A DNA stretch of 64,000 nt, taken from positions 1-64,000 of the forward strand of contig JARKOC010000177.1 of assembly GCA_029975915.1 (NCBI GenBank). Reading direction: 5' to 3'. A program made the translations under genes and the position numbers. Below, in pieces: positions 36,994 to 45,865 of the stretch. The stretch's first letter is position 1, and every line of letters begins with the position of its first letter. The notes below the pieces were generated by a model. The model ran no database searches. It saw only the letters and a program-made list of their open reading frames with translations, and had not been told where the DNA came from. Origin of the DNA: Bryobacteraceae bacterium (GTDB taxonomy: Bacteria > Acidobacteriota > Terriglobia > Bryobacterales > Bryobacteraceae).

Positions 36994-37848
36994 TCAGCGG
37001 TTCCAGGCGGTGTTCTTGCGCAGTTTGCGCATGAGCAGTAAAGCCAATCCGCCTGCGATCATGCTCACCGTGGCGGGTTCTGGAATCGCGCCGAAGCCCC
37101 CGAGACCCACATCGTAGCCGCGCCAGGTTCCCCCCGCGGAATCCACAATCCAGACCTGCCCGTTCGCGTAGGAAAGGCTAAAGAGGGAGTCGAAAGAAGT
37201 CCCAGCGCCGGTCAACACAGTCTGATCGACCCGGGCGCCAGTGACCGGGTCCCATGCCGAAAGCACGTTATTGCTGTCGTAGGTCAAATAGTAGTTGCCC
37301 GCCGCCGCAATGCCGCGACCTTGCGGATAATCGCCTTCAGTCCCACCAAAACCGCTCAGAGTGAGCGCCCCGAGGTAATTGCCTGAAAGATCCCACCGGC
37401 TCACCGAGCCGCCGGACATGGCAATGAACTGGGTTCCAAGGGTATTCAGGATCACCGAAGACTGGGGATCCAAGCTGCCTCCGTTCAAAGTCACAAAAGG
37501 CGTGAAAGCTCCTGGCGAGGTTTGCGTATAGATGGTCGAGTTCGCGAACTGGCGTGCGTAGACAGTCCCGGATGCGTCAGTGAAGATGGAGCGGAAATCG
37601 AGACCAGGCGCATAAGTGCTCACAAGCGCGCCGCCAGAGGTGTACTGCGCAAGGCGGCTACCATTTGTGCTACCGCCAGACGTACTCCAGTAGCTGGTTC
37701 CGTCGAAAGCCATGGTCATCGTCGTAGAGCCAAGGACGTCAGTGAAGGTGGTGGCCGCCGTGTAGCTTGGCGCGAATATCGGACCCGCCTGCAGCAGAGA
37801 GGCCATAGCCGCGATAGCAAATAGCGAAGTCAACTGTTTGCTGGACAA
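36994..37848 (-). CDS. PEP-CTERM sorting-domain surface protein
   Basis: 284 residues from a TTG start at 37848, supported by AGGAG 7 bases upstream; the frame extends 16 codons further but without such a site. Signal peptide (LTSLFAIAAMASLLQAG), a beta-propeller-like middle with short repeated strands, and a C-terminal tail IPEPATVSMIAGGLALLLM followed by RKLRKN. This is the PEP-CTERM signal (PEP motif, helix, basic end) recognised by exosortases. Such proteins are processed and delivered to the exopolysaccharide layer; the EPS genes begin about 0.9 kb away. No exosortase gene is in the window. Confidence 0.9.
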   Translation of the reverse strand: MSSKQLTSLFAIAAMASLLQAGPIFAPSYTAATTFTDVLGSTTMTMAFDGTSYWSTSGGSTNGSRLAQYTSGGALVSTYAPGLDFRSIFTDASGTVYARQFANSTIYTQTSPGAFTPFVTLNGGSLDPQSSVILNTLGTQFIAMSGGSVSRWDLSGNYLGALTLSGFGGTEGDYPQGRGIAAAGNYYLTYDSNNVLSAWDPVTGARVDQTVLTGAGTSFDSLFSLSYANGQVWIVDSAGGTWRGYDVGLGGFGAIPEPATVSMIAGGLALLLMRKLRKNTAWNR

Positions 37849-37901
37849 AACAACACTCCTTCGACCAGGATAAGCCAAATCCGACAAGCCGACCAATATG
37901 G

Positions 37902-37930
37902 ATAGTACTGCTTAAGTCGCTTCCTGTCAA
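37902..37930 (-). promoter_or_regulatory. Strong promoter of the PEP-CTERM gene
   Basis: On the minus strand a consensus TTGACA (37930-37925), 17 bases, then TACTAT (37907-37902). It lies 54 bases before the TTG start codon and fits a leader of about 50 bases. Confidence 0.7.
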
Positions 37931-38053
37931 CGAATAACACGTCTCTTGATACAAACCAGGGCAAAATTGTGGGTGCTCTGCAACCTTGTCTTAGTCCGCC
38001 GGTCCGAGCCGTCGAAGAACCGGCCGGGCAGGACCGCAAAGTGATTCCTGGAG

Positions 38054-38470
38054 CTATATTTTGGCCTTAGGGCGGATGCCTCGCATCCACTCGACGAAGC
38101 TCTGCGGGGCCGCCATTGTCGACAGCCTGGATTGTTTGATCAACGCCCAATCGGAGAAGAGGCCAGAGGCTTTGATCTCGGCCAGGGTCACCGGCGGTTC
38201 AATCGACCGGACAAACTCCAACTCCACCGTCCAAATTTTCGGGTTTGCAGCGTCCTGTCTTGGCGAGGCGGCGACTTTGGCCAAGCCGGCGACGGCCGGG
38301 TTGCTGCCGCTCTGGTAAATGAACACGCGGTCGCCCGGGCGCATTGCCCGGATTGCTTGAATTGCCTGGGGGTTGGTCACCCCATCCCACAGCGTCCGGC
38401 CGTCGGCGGCGAAGCGCGAAACAGGATAGCCGGATGGATCGGTCTTGGCGAGGAAGTAAGCGGTATTCAT
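38054..38470 (-). CDS. EVE (PUA-like) domain protein
   Basis: 138 residues from the ATG at 38470; an upstream in-frame start would add 17 residues unlike the family. Family features are YFLAKTDPSGY, LWDGVTNPQAIQAIRAMRPGDRVFIYQSG and the aromatic residues that form the base-binding cage. EVE domains bind modified bases in DNA or RNA and are often linked to restriction or RNA-modification systems, none of which is adjacent here. TACAAT lies about 40 bases upstream (38513-38508). Confidence 0.87.
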   Translation of the reverse strand: MNTAYFLAKTDPSGYPVSRFAADGRTLWDGVTNPQAIQAIRAMRPGDRVFIYQSGSNPAVAGLAKVAASPRQDAANPKIWTVELEFVRSIEPPVTLAEIKASGLFSDWALIKQSRLSTMAAPQSFVEWMRGIRPKAKI

Positions 38471-38598
38471 GGCAGAAACCTGCGCTTGGCGCCAGCGGGT
38501 ACTGGCAATTGTAGCACCCATAAGGTTAGCATTTCATTTTCAACGAGATGCAGACAATCTTCCCAGCCGGGGCAAAAAAACAACCCTAAAGCGTGGTG

Positions 38599-38719
38599 TA
38601 CAATAACGACGATAGATCAACTGTGATCCGGCCGGACCGGCGAGCTGACACTTGAAGCCTAAGCCGTCGAAACTGGCCTTTGCTGACCCGTGAGTGGTTA
38701 GCCATCGGGAGGGATGTAA
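38599..38719 (+). promoter_or_regulatory. Leader region of the EPS operon
   Basis: TACAAT at 38599-38604 could be a -10 box, although no good -35 is seen. The following 115 bases contain GC-rich self-complementary stretches (GGCCGG/CCGG near 38633) and a short TGG-TTAG-CCA stem just before the ribosome binding site GGGAGGG. A structured regulatory leader is possible. I could not match it to a known riboswitch. Confidence 0.25.
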
Positions 38720-39376
38720 ATGTACCGTCGAGTTGGGGTAGACGCAATAAGCCGCGCCTGTTATGCCGGTTTCGTTTTGGCATTACTGACAGTTCCGGCC
38801 GCACTGGGCCAGGTCGCTCCAGAGAGCCAGAAGCCGCCTTCGGAGCCTGGGGCAGCGGCAGAACCTTCGGCAACTGAAAAACTTGTGGCCGCCGCGCCGG
38901 TCGACCCGAAGACCTACATCATCGGCGCGCAGGACGTTTTGATGATCCGCGTTTGGCGCGAGCCGGACTTTTCGGGCAGCGTCATTGTCAGGCCCGATGG
39001 GAAAATCACGTTGCCGCTGGTTGGCGACATTGATGCCTCCGGACTGACCCCCGAAGCATTGACAGTACGCGTGACCGAGGCTCTCAGCAAGGTGCTGAAC
39101 AAGCCCGAAGTGATGGTCTCGGTGCAGAGCGTCCAGAGCAAGCGTTTTTTCGTCTCGGGCAAAGTCAGCCGCAGCGGCGCCGTCCCATTGGTGGTGCCCA
39201 CCACAGTACTGCAGGCGCTGAGTTCAGTTGGCCTGGGCGAGTGGGCCAAGAAGAGCAAGATCATCATCATGCGCGGCACCGAGCGTCTGAAGTTCAACTA
39301 TGACGAGGTGATCAAGGGCAAGAAACTGGAGCAGAATATCTATCTCCAGGACGGGGACCACATCTTCGTTCCTTGA
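38720..39376 (+). CDS. Polysaccharide biosynthesis/export protein (Wza-like)
   Basis: 218 residues. GGGAGGG lies 6 bases before the ATG. Signal peptide (CYAGFVLALLTVPAALGQ), a Pro/Ala/Glu linker, then the polysaccharide-export domain starting YIIGAQDVLMIRVW and VRPDGKITLPLVGDIDASG, and a SLBB-like repeat at about 145-215 (FFVSGKVSRSGAVPL, LQDGDHIFVP). It is shorter than E. coli Wza (379 residues) and lacks the C-terminal outer-membrane helix, so it forms only part of the export channel. It is the first of four genes for EPS export and its control. Confidence 0.9.
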   Translation: MYRRVGVDAISRACYAGFVLALLTVPAALGQVAPESQKPPSEPGAAAEPSATEKLVAAAPVDPKTYIIGAQDVLMIRVWREPDFSGSVIVRPDGKITLPLVGDIDASGLTPEALTVRVTEALSKVLNKPEVMVSVQSVQSKRFFVSGKVSRSGAVPLVVPTTVLQALSSVGLGEWAKKSKIIIMRGTERLKFNYDEVIKGKKLEQNIYLQDGDHIFVP

Positions 39377-39402
39377 GCGGTCGAGCAGGACCACGGGAAA
39401 AT

Positions 39403-41106
39403 ATGCAGCCACAGCCTCTCCAGGAACAGCCATTGAGCGTTCCGCGGCGAACCCTAGATGTGGAGGACTACCTCGACATCCTGCGCCGGCACCGCTCCTG
39501 GATTCTGGGGCCGACTTTCGCCGGATTGGTGCTTGGGGTGATCGTGGCGTATCTTTGGCCCGATTCCTATCTTGCCAGCGGACTGATCCGCGTGGTGCCT
39601 CCCAAGGTTCCTTCGCAGTTGGTGCCCACCAACCTGACCGAAGCGATGGTGCAGAAGGTGGCTGGGATTCAGCAGACCATTACCAGCCGTCCTGTGCTGA
39701 CCAACGTCATCCAGACTTATAACCTCTATCCGGACGAGCGCAAACGGGAACCCATGGAAGACGTCATCGAGCAGATGCGCCTGGACATCAAGGTGGGCCC
39801 GTTGCGCACAGCCGGCCGGGGCATGTCGGGCAGCAGCGTGTTCTCTGTTTCTTATTCGTACTCCGACAAGCGGCTGGCCACGCAGGTCTGTAACGACATC
39901 ATCACGCGGTTCATCGACGAGAGCACCCGGTCGCGCTCGAACCAGACCATCACCACGACTCAGTTCTTCCGCGAACAGCTTGACGCCGCCCGCGGTGAGC
40001 TTGAGGAACTCGACCGGAAGATGGCCCAGTTCCGGGCACGCAATGTGGGCCAGTTGCCGGAACAGGAACAGGCGCTGTTCAACCGGCTGGCGGCGCTTGA
40101 GAGCAGTGTGCAGAGCATCAACAGCTCAATGAACCGCGTTAATCAGGAAAAGCTGCAACTGGAAACCAGCATCCGCATGTTACGCGACCAGGCGATGGCC
40201 CGGATGGCTCAGCAGGGCACGGCGGCGGGAAACCCCTCCGCGGCCCCGGGACGCCAGGCAACGCCGGCTGAAATCCGGCTGATTGAGTTGAACCGCGAGA
40301 TCGCGCGCGCGGAAAACCAGATCTCGACACTGCGCGAATCCTACACTGACACCCATCCTGATGTGCGGCGCTTGACAGCCTACGTGGAATCGAAAAAAAA
40401 GGAGCGCCAAGAGGCTTTGGCCGATGCGCAGGCATCCTCGCTAGAGTCCTCAGCCAGCGCGGCTGCAAGACCCGGCGCGCCGGCACAGCCCGCTGCCAAC
40501 CGGATGGACTTCGAGACGGCAACGGCAATTGCGCGAGTTCAGTCGGCCTTACAGTCCAAGGATATGGAGCTTGAGGACCTCGCCCGGCGGCTGCGTGAGA
40601 GCCAGATGCGGATTCGCGAAGTCAATGCACAGATCCAAGCCAGCCCGGTGGCGCAGCAGGAGTACATCCAGTTACTCAGGCAGCGCGACGTGGCGCAAGA
40701 CCGATTCAACGACCTGAACGCGAAAATGCAGACTTCGGCCATGGCCACCGAGGTCGAGAGCCGGCAGCAGGGCGAGACCCTGGAGATTCTGGAGCAGCCT
40801 ATCATGCCCACGGCTCCGTTTTCGCCCAAACGCGAGATTATCATCGTGGCGGGACTGATTATCGGGATTGGAATCGGGGTTGGCGTGGCGAGCGCCCGTG
40901 AGATCAGGGATACTTCGCTAAAGAATCTGAAGGACGTGCGTGCCTACACCCGGCTTACGGTTCTCGGTTCAATCCCGTTGCTGGAGAACGACTTCGTCGT
41001 CCGGAGGCGGAGACGTCTTGGATGGCTTGCCTGGGCTGCGGCGCTGTTGCTGGGCATCCTGTTAATGACAGGCTCTGTCGTTTATTACTACACTTCCAGG
41101 GCCTGA
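39403..41106 (+). CDS. Wzz-type polysaccharide co-polymerase (chain-length determinant)
   Basis: 567 residues from the ATG at 39403; a TTG at 39373 overlapping the previous stop is an alternative. Two membrane helices (about 36-56, PTFAGLVLGVIVAYLW; and about 480-500, IIIVAGLIIGIGIGVGVA) enclose a long periplasmic coiled-coil region (about 190-450). A third hydrophobic segment near the C-terminus (LAWAAALLLGILLMTGSVVYYY) follows. The N-terminal DVEDYLDILRRHRSWI is the usual Wzz beginning. It controls length and export of the polysaccharide with the tyrosine kinase encoded next, which is a separate protein as in Gram-positive-type systems. Confidence 0.88.
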   Translation: MQPQPLQEQPLSVPRRTLDVEDYLDILRRHRSWILGPTFAGLVLGVIVAYLWPDSYLASGLIRVVPPKVPSQLVPTNLTEAMVQKVAGIQQTITSRPVLTNVIQTYNLYPDERKREPMEDVIEQMRLDIKVGPLRTAGRGMSGSSVFSVSYSYSDKRLATQVCNDIITRFIDESTRSRSNQTITTTQFFREQLDAARGELEELDRKMAQFRARNVGQLPEQEQALFNRLAALESSVQSINSSMNRVNQEKLQLETSIRMLRDQAMARMAQQGTAAGNPSAAPGRQATPAEIRLIELNREIARAENQISTLRESYTDTHPDVRRLTAYVESKKKERQEALADAQASSLESSASAAARPGAPAQPAANRMDFETATAIARVQSALQSKDMELEDLARRLRESQMRIREVNAQIQASPVAQQEYIQLLRQRDVAQDRFNDLNAKMQTSAMATEVESRQQGETLEILEQPIMPTAPFSPKREIIIVAGLIIGIGIGVGVASAREIRDTSLKNLKDVRAYTRLTVLGSIPLLENDFVVRRRRRLGWLAWAAALLLGILLMTGSVVYYYTSRA

Positions 41107-41157
41107 TTCGTTATGATTGCCCATCCTATCGCCGTCGCGAGGAGGTCCTAGCGGGAC

Positions 41158-42003
41158 ATGAGCAGAGTTCACGATGCACTGCGCAGAATGGACCCGGCCG
41201 GCGGGCAGCCGCCGGTCCCCGGCACGACCGGCGCACGCACTCCTATGCCGCCGGTCACGGGCGACGAACTGCGTAACCTATTGGACAATATCGAGATCGT
41301 TCCGTTTACACCGGCCCCGGACGCGTCGTTGCTGGATACGGCGCGGCCAAGCGAAGCGCCTGGGGAGGAGTTTCGCAGTCTCCGTACGCGGCTGAACCAT
41401 CTCCAGAGCTTGCAGCCGATTCACAGCCTGGTGATCACGTCGTCTTCGCCTGCCGAGGGAAAGTCCTTCACGTCTGCGAATCTCGCGCTGGCCCAGGCGC
41501 AGCTCGAAGGAAACCTGACTCTGTTGGCTGATTTTGATTTCCGCCGGCCAGTCATCCACAACCTGTTTCAGATTCAGCGCAGCCCGGGCTTGACGGACTA
41601 TCTCAGGGGCAAGGCGAAGCTGGAAGAGTGCATCAAACGAATCGAAGGATCGAATCTCTGTATCCTGCCGGCCGGTGAGGCGGTTCTGAATCCACTGGAA
41701 CTGTTAAATCTGCCCGAGGTCAAGATCCTGCTGGACCGGTTGCCGTCCCTTTTCAACTGGATCATTCTTGATACGCCTCCACTGTTGTTCGCGGCCGACG
41801 CGAACCTGCTGGCCACGCTCACACACGGGTTGGTGCTCGTAGTAAGAATCGGGATCACTACGATCGACACCGTCACGCGCGCCATCGGGTCTTTATGCCG
41901 GAATAATATGCTTGGGGTGGTGGTGAACGGGGCGCACAAGGGCGAGCTCTATAGCAAGTACACGTACTATCATTCTTATTACTACTCGAAGCCGTCCGAG
42001 TAA
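41158..42003 (+). CDS. CpsD/CapB-type bacterial tyrosine kinase
   Basis: 281 residues. Walker A SSSPAEGKSFTSANLA (Lys102), Walker A' LLADFDFRRP, Walker B FNWIILDTPP, and a C-terminal tyrosine cluster YSKYTYYHSYYYSK with seven tyrosines available for autophosphorylation. BY-kinases cycle between phosphorylated and free forms while bound to the Wzz-type protein encoded just upstream, tuning polysaccharide length. An AGGAGG lies about 13 bases before the ATG. This is a complete, soluble kinase without the membrane half that is fused in proteobacterial Wzc. Confidence 0.93.
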   Translation: MSRVHDALRRMDPAGGQPPVPGTTGARTPMPPVTGDELRNLLDNIEIVPFTPAPDASLLDTARPSEAPGEEFRSLRTRLNHLQSLQPIHSLVITSSSPAEGKSFTSANLALAQAQLEGNLTLLADFDFRRPVIHNLFQIQRSPGLTDYLRGKAKLEECIKRIEGSNLCILPAGEAVLNPLELLNLPEVKILLDRLPSLFNWIILDTPPLLFAADANLLATLTHGLVLVVRIGITTIDTVTRAIGSLCRNNMLGVVVNGAHKGELYSKYTYYHSYYYSKPSE

Positions 42004-42027
42004 TTCCGGCCGAGTATTGAGCGCCGC

Positions 42028-42711
42028 ATGAATCCACAAAACCGAGGCCCTGAGCACCCACCTGGAGACGGCCTCGCGCCTTGGGCCTGCCGGGTGGCGG
42101 CGGGACTCGACACCGGTTTGGCCGGGGCTGTTGCTCTCTGTGTTTGGCTTGTTGTAGGTTCGCTGGCCGGCGGCGGATTCTGGTTCAGCCGGCTCAATTT
42201 GGCCGCGGCGCCGATGTATGGGGACCTAGTGTTTTCCTCCGGCGCCGGCTGGCACACGCTGGCCGGCGGGGCTGTGTATCTGCTCATTTATAGCCTTCTC
42301 GGCGTAGTCTACGCGTGTCTGCCCGCCTCCCGGGAAGGCTGGTTAAACCTGCTGACCGCGCTTGGCTACGCGGGGTTGGTACACCTTTGCGCCGACGCTT
42401 GGCTGTGGAAACGGTTCCACCCGTTCGCGCCGCCCTATTTCGCTCCACTCGCCATTGCGCCGGGCCATCTTTTGTATGGAATTGCGCTGTGGCGATACCC
42501 TGCGCGGCTGCGTTCGCTGACGCTGCTGCTTGGGAATGCGCGAGCGGTGGCGCTTCTGGCTCCAGAACCGGCGGCCGAACTGGCGGAACCGGGCAAAGAT
42601 CAAGACGTGCATACGGGAACCCCCGACAGGGGCGTCGAGGACAACGCGCAAGGCCCGGTTCATGAACCGCATTGTTCCGATGGTAGTCCGCCTCCGAGTT
42701 CGCTAGAATAA
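42028..42711 (+). CDS. Membrane protein of unknown function in the EPS operon
   Basis: 227 residues with about four hydrophobic helices (AGLDTGLAGAVALCVWLVVG, GAVYLLIYSLLGVVYACL, LLTALGYAGLVHLCADAWLW, FAPLAIAPGHLLYGIALW) and a polar C-terminal tail of about 45 residues. No family was recognised. It begins 24 bases after the kinase gene, so it is probably part of the EPS transcript, perhaps as an assembly or polymerase-associated factor. It could also be a general RDD-like helper, but no RDD motif is present. Confidence 0.6.
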   Translation: MNPQNRGPEHPPGDGLAPWACRVAAGLDTGLAGAVALCVWLVVGSLAGGGFWFSRLNLAAAPMYGDLVFSSGAGWHTLAGGAVYLLIYSLLGVVYACLPASREGWLNLLTALGYAGLVHLCADAWLWKRFHPFAPPYFAPLAIAPGHLLYGIALWRYPARLRSLTLLLGNARAVALLAPEPAAELAEPGKDQDVHTGTPDRGVEDNAQGPVHEPHCSDGSPPPSSLE

Positions 42712-42815
42712 GATCTTTGGCCTTGCGCCCGGGTCCGGTCCAACTTGAAACGAAACCCGACTCCAGCGCGTCTGGTCCGAAAGGCGATCATGAGAAAGGA
42801 TTCTTTCTGCTTACG

Positions 42816-45806
42816 ATGACTCACAGGCGTGTGAGCCTGAAAGCTGTCCTGCTGTATCTCGTTATCGCTGGGGCAGGCGCGGGTTCCGTATCACAAGTCC
42901 AAGGGCAACAACAGGCGCCGCCGGCCAAGCCCCCTCAGGCTGCAAAACCGGCATCCCCGTTCGAATCGGTTCCTGGCACGCAAGAGACGGCGAAGCCCAC
43001 GGCTCCGCCCAAGCAGCCTGGCCCGTTTGAAACCGTCCCCGCCACCCCCGAGCAGGCGAAGCCGGGCGAGGCAAAGCCTGAGGTTTCGCCGGCTGCCGAA
43101 CCAAGCGACGTCGTTGAATATATTGAGTTCCGGGGAGCCCGCCGCGTCCCGCAAGACACTCTTCGAGCCCTCATCTTCACCAAGAAAGGGGACCGCCTCG
43201 ACGAAGCCTCCATCCAGCGCGACTTCATGATCCTTTGGAACACGGGGCGGTTCGACGACATCGTCGTGGAACGGGAGCGAACGGAGACCGGCGGCTGGCT
43301 GATCCGGTTCGTGGTCACCGAGCGGCGCGTGGTGAGAACGATCAAGTATGAAGGCGCCAAATCGGTGACTGTATCCGAGATCCTGGACAGGTTCAAGGAG
43401 CGACGCGTCGGCTTGAGCGTCGAACAGCAGTATGAGCAGGGCCGGGTGCAGCGCGCCGCCAATGTGCTCAAGGAATTCCTGGCGGAGCGGGGCCGCCAGT
43501 ACGCCACCGTGACGCCTGAGATCCGCCAGATCCCGCCTTCTTCAGTGGAAGTGGTCTTCCGGGTCAATGAAGGCGCGAAGGTGAAGGTGGGCAACATCGA
43601 AATCCTGGGCAACAAGGTGTATGGTGATCGCGCCGTGCGCCGGGCGATGAAGAACCTCAAGCCGATCGGGATTCCCTACTCGCTGATCCTTGAGGAGATG
43701 TTCCCGCGGACGTTCGATTCGACCAAATTGGAGGAGGACAAGGAACGAGTCCGGCACTTCCTCTACAATGCGAACGGCTACTTCACGGCGCGAGTCACGG
43801 AGCACAAAGTGTCCATGCGCGACACCCGTCCGAGCCGCATCTGGTGGTTCCCGCCGCTCATTTGGCTGACCACCAAGCCAGGCAAAGCCGCCGATCTGCA
43901 ACTCACGGTGGAGGAGGGGCGCCAATACCGCATCGGCAAGATCAACTTCGTCGGCGTGAAGCTCTTCAAGACGCCGGAAGTCCTCATGCGGCCCATTTTC
44001 GGCATGGGCGAGGGCGACATCTTTTCGACTGAAAAATTGTCCAAGGGGTTCAAGAACTTCCAGAAGTTCTATGGCCAGTATGGCTACATCGACGCGGTGC
44101 CGGAACCTGAATTCGACCCCAAGCCGGACGGGACGATCGATCTCACGCTGAATGTCGATGAGGGCAAGCAGTTCTTCGTACGCCGTATCGACTTCCGCGG
44201 CAACACCACGACGCGCGACAAAGTGATCCGGCGCGAAATCCTGATCGACGAAGGCGACCTCTACAACACGCAGTTGTGGGAGGTCAGTGTGCTGCGACTG
44301 AACCAACTCGGCTACTTCGAGGCGCTAAAGGTCGAGGACGCGGCCGATCTCACGCGAGACACCAAGAACTCCACCGTTGACATCACCTTGAAGGTGAAGG
44401 AGCGCGGCAAGAACCAGGTCTCGCTCAACGGCGGCGTGTCGGGCATCGCCGGCTCATTCATTGGTTTCGGATATTCGACCAACAACTTCCTCGGCATGGG
44501 CGAAACCCTCAGCCTGGACGCGCAGATTGGCGATCGCATCCGTTCCGCCACCTTCGGCTTCACGGAACCGTATCTGTTTGACCGCCCGATGCAGGCCGGT
44601 TTCACCGTCTACACGCAGCGATTCAACTACGACCAGGCGCGCGAGGTTTCGCTGTTTTCGGGACGCAACCTGATTCCCCTGTACGATGCGCTGGGCCGCG
44701 ACAACCTGCTGAACTATACGACCAATGGCTACGGGTTTACGACGTTTCTGAGCTACCCGCTGCGGCGGTCGTTCGCCCGCGTCAGCCTAACGTATGGCAT
44801 TGACCGGTCGACCATCACGCCGCTGAATACTTCGTCGACGAGCTACTTCAATTACTCGAACTTCCTGAACTTCGACGGGCCCAACCAGTTGACGGGCATC
44901 TTCACGAGCCGCGTTACGCCGGCGTACACCTACAACACGATCGACCACCCGGTGACGCCGTCGCGAGGCAAGAGTTATTTTGCTTCATTCTCAGTTGCCG
45001 GAGGCCCGCTTGGCGGCAGCGTGAATATGATCGAGCCCACGCTGACCTATACACACTTTGTTTCAGGCCTGAGGCGGGGCCACGTCATGGGCTGGCGTCT
45101 GCTGGCGCGCATGATTTCGGGCTACGGCGGCAAGGTCGCTCCGCCCTACAACCGTGTTTATATGGGCGGCGAGAACGACGTGCGCGGGTTCGAAATATGG
45201 TCCATTCTGCCGGCGGTCTATATCCCGTCGGCAGCCAGTGTTGCAGTCCGCAACGAAGACGGTTCAGCAAGAACGCAAAAGGTCATCGTGGACGGCAAAG
45301 TCACTACTGTGGGCGTGAGCCAGACGATACCGATTTATCAGATCGTCTTCCCTGGAGGCGACACGCAGGGAATCGCGAACTTCGAATACCGCATCCCGAT
45401 TGTCGGGCCCGTGACGCTTGCCCTTTTCGCCGACGCAGGTCTCAACCGCATCACACTGGGCAATCAGCTCCGCCTGAATCCCAGCCGCTTGACCGACCTG
45501 AATGGCCAGTTCCCGCAAGCGGGCTTTGAGAATGCCGCCGTGCGGATCCCGGAGACCCAGAAACTGCGCACGTCCACTGGCCTGGAGCTTCAGGTGATGA
45601 TGCCAGTGGTGAACGCACCCTTCCGGCTGTACTGGGCCTACAATCCCACGATTATCCAGAGCCGGTTCACTCCACCTATCGCAGCCGACGCGTCGTTGTT
45701 CCCCAACGCGGCGACGATGAACTGGGCGGCTCTAACTTACGCATCCACAACGCCATATTATGAACGGCGGACCATGTTCCGCTTCACCATCAGCCGCACC
45801 TTCTAG
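42816..45806 (+). CDS. bamA: Outer membrane protein assembly factor BamA
   Basis: 996 residues from the ATG at 42816, which opens a signal peptide (VSLKAVLLYLVIAGAGAG); the longer frame upstream gives no signal. A Pro/Ala-rich linker with a duplicated unit (SPFESVPGTQETAKP and GPFETVPATPEQAKP) is followed by about five POTRA domains (about 105-540) and an Omp85 barrel. The loop-6 motif is in YMGGENDVRGFE and the protein ends in the beta-signal FRFTISRTF. It inserts beta-barrel proteins, such as the TonB receptors here, into the outer membrane. The Pro-rich extension before POTRA1 is unusual. The periplasmic chaperone Skp/OmpH is encoded next. Confidence 0.93.
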   Translation: MTHRRVSLKAVLLYLVIAGAGAGSVSQVQGQQQAPPAKPPQAAKPASPFESVPGTQETAKPTAPPKQPGPFETVPATPEQAKPGEAKPEVSPAAEPSDVVEYIEFRGARRVPQDTLRALIFTKKGDRLDEASIQRDFMILWNTGRFDDIVVERERTETGGWLIRFVVTERRVVRTIKYEGAKSVTVSEILDRFKERRVGLSVEQQYEQGRVQRAANVLKEFLAERGRQYATVTPEIRQIPPSSVEVVFRVNEGAKVKVGNIEILGNKVYGDRAVRRAMKNLKPIGIPYSLILEEMFPRTFDSTKLEEDKERVRHFLYNANGYFTARVTEHKVSMRDTRPSRIWWFPPLIWLTTKPGKAADLQLTVEEGRQYRIGKINFVGVKLFKTPEVLMRPIFGMGEGDIFSTEKLSKGFKNFQKFYGQYGYIDAVPEPEFDPKPDGTIDLTLNVDEGKQFFVRRIDFRGNTTTRDKVIRREILIDEGDLYNTQLWEVSVLRLNQLGYFEALKVEDAADLTRDTKNSTVDITLKVKERGKNQVSLNGGVSGIAGSFIGFGYSTNNFLGMGETLSLDAQIGDRIRSATFGFTEPYLFDRPMQAGFTVYTQRFNYDQAREVSLFSGRNLIPLYDALGRDNLLNYTTNGYGFTTFLSYPLRRSFARVSLTYGIDRSTITPLNTSSTSYFNYSNFLNFDGPNQLTGIFTSRVTPAYTYNTIDHPVTPSRGKSYFASFSVAGGPLGGSVNMIEPTLTYTHFVSGLRRGHVMGWRLLARMISGYGGKVAPPYNRVYMGGENDVRGFEIWSILPAVYIPSAASVAVRNEDGSARTQKVIVDGKVTTVGVSQTIPIYQIVFPGGDTQGIANFEYRIPIVGPVTLALFADAGLNRITLGNQLRLNPSRLTDLNGQFPQAGFENAAVRIPETQKLRTSTGLELQVMMPVVNAPFRLYWAYNPTIIQSRFTPPIAADASLFPNAATMNWAALTYASTTPYYERRTMFRFTISRTF

Positions 45807-45865
45807 AACGAAACCGCCAAACGGCTGCATGCTACCATCGTTATGAGTCTGAGGAGTTCGAAACA

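Noticed and set aside
38610..38719. Cyclic-di-GMP (GEMM-type) riboswitch before the EPS operon
   Set aside because: A GGTTAGCCATCGG stretch is only loosely reminiscent; the conserved core and pairing of the motif could not be drawn.
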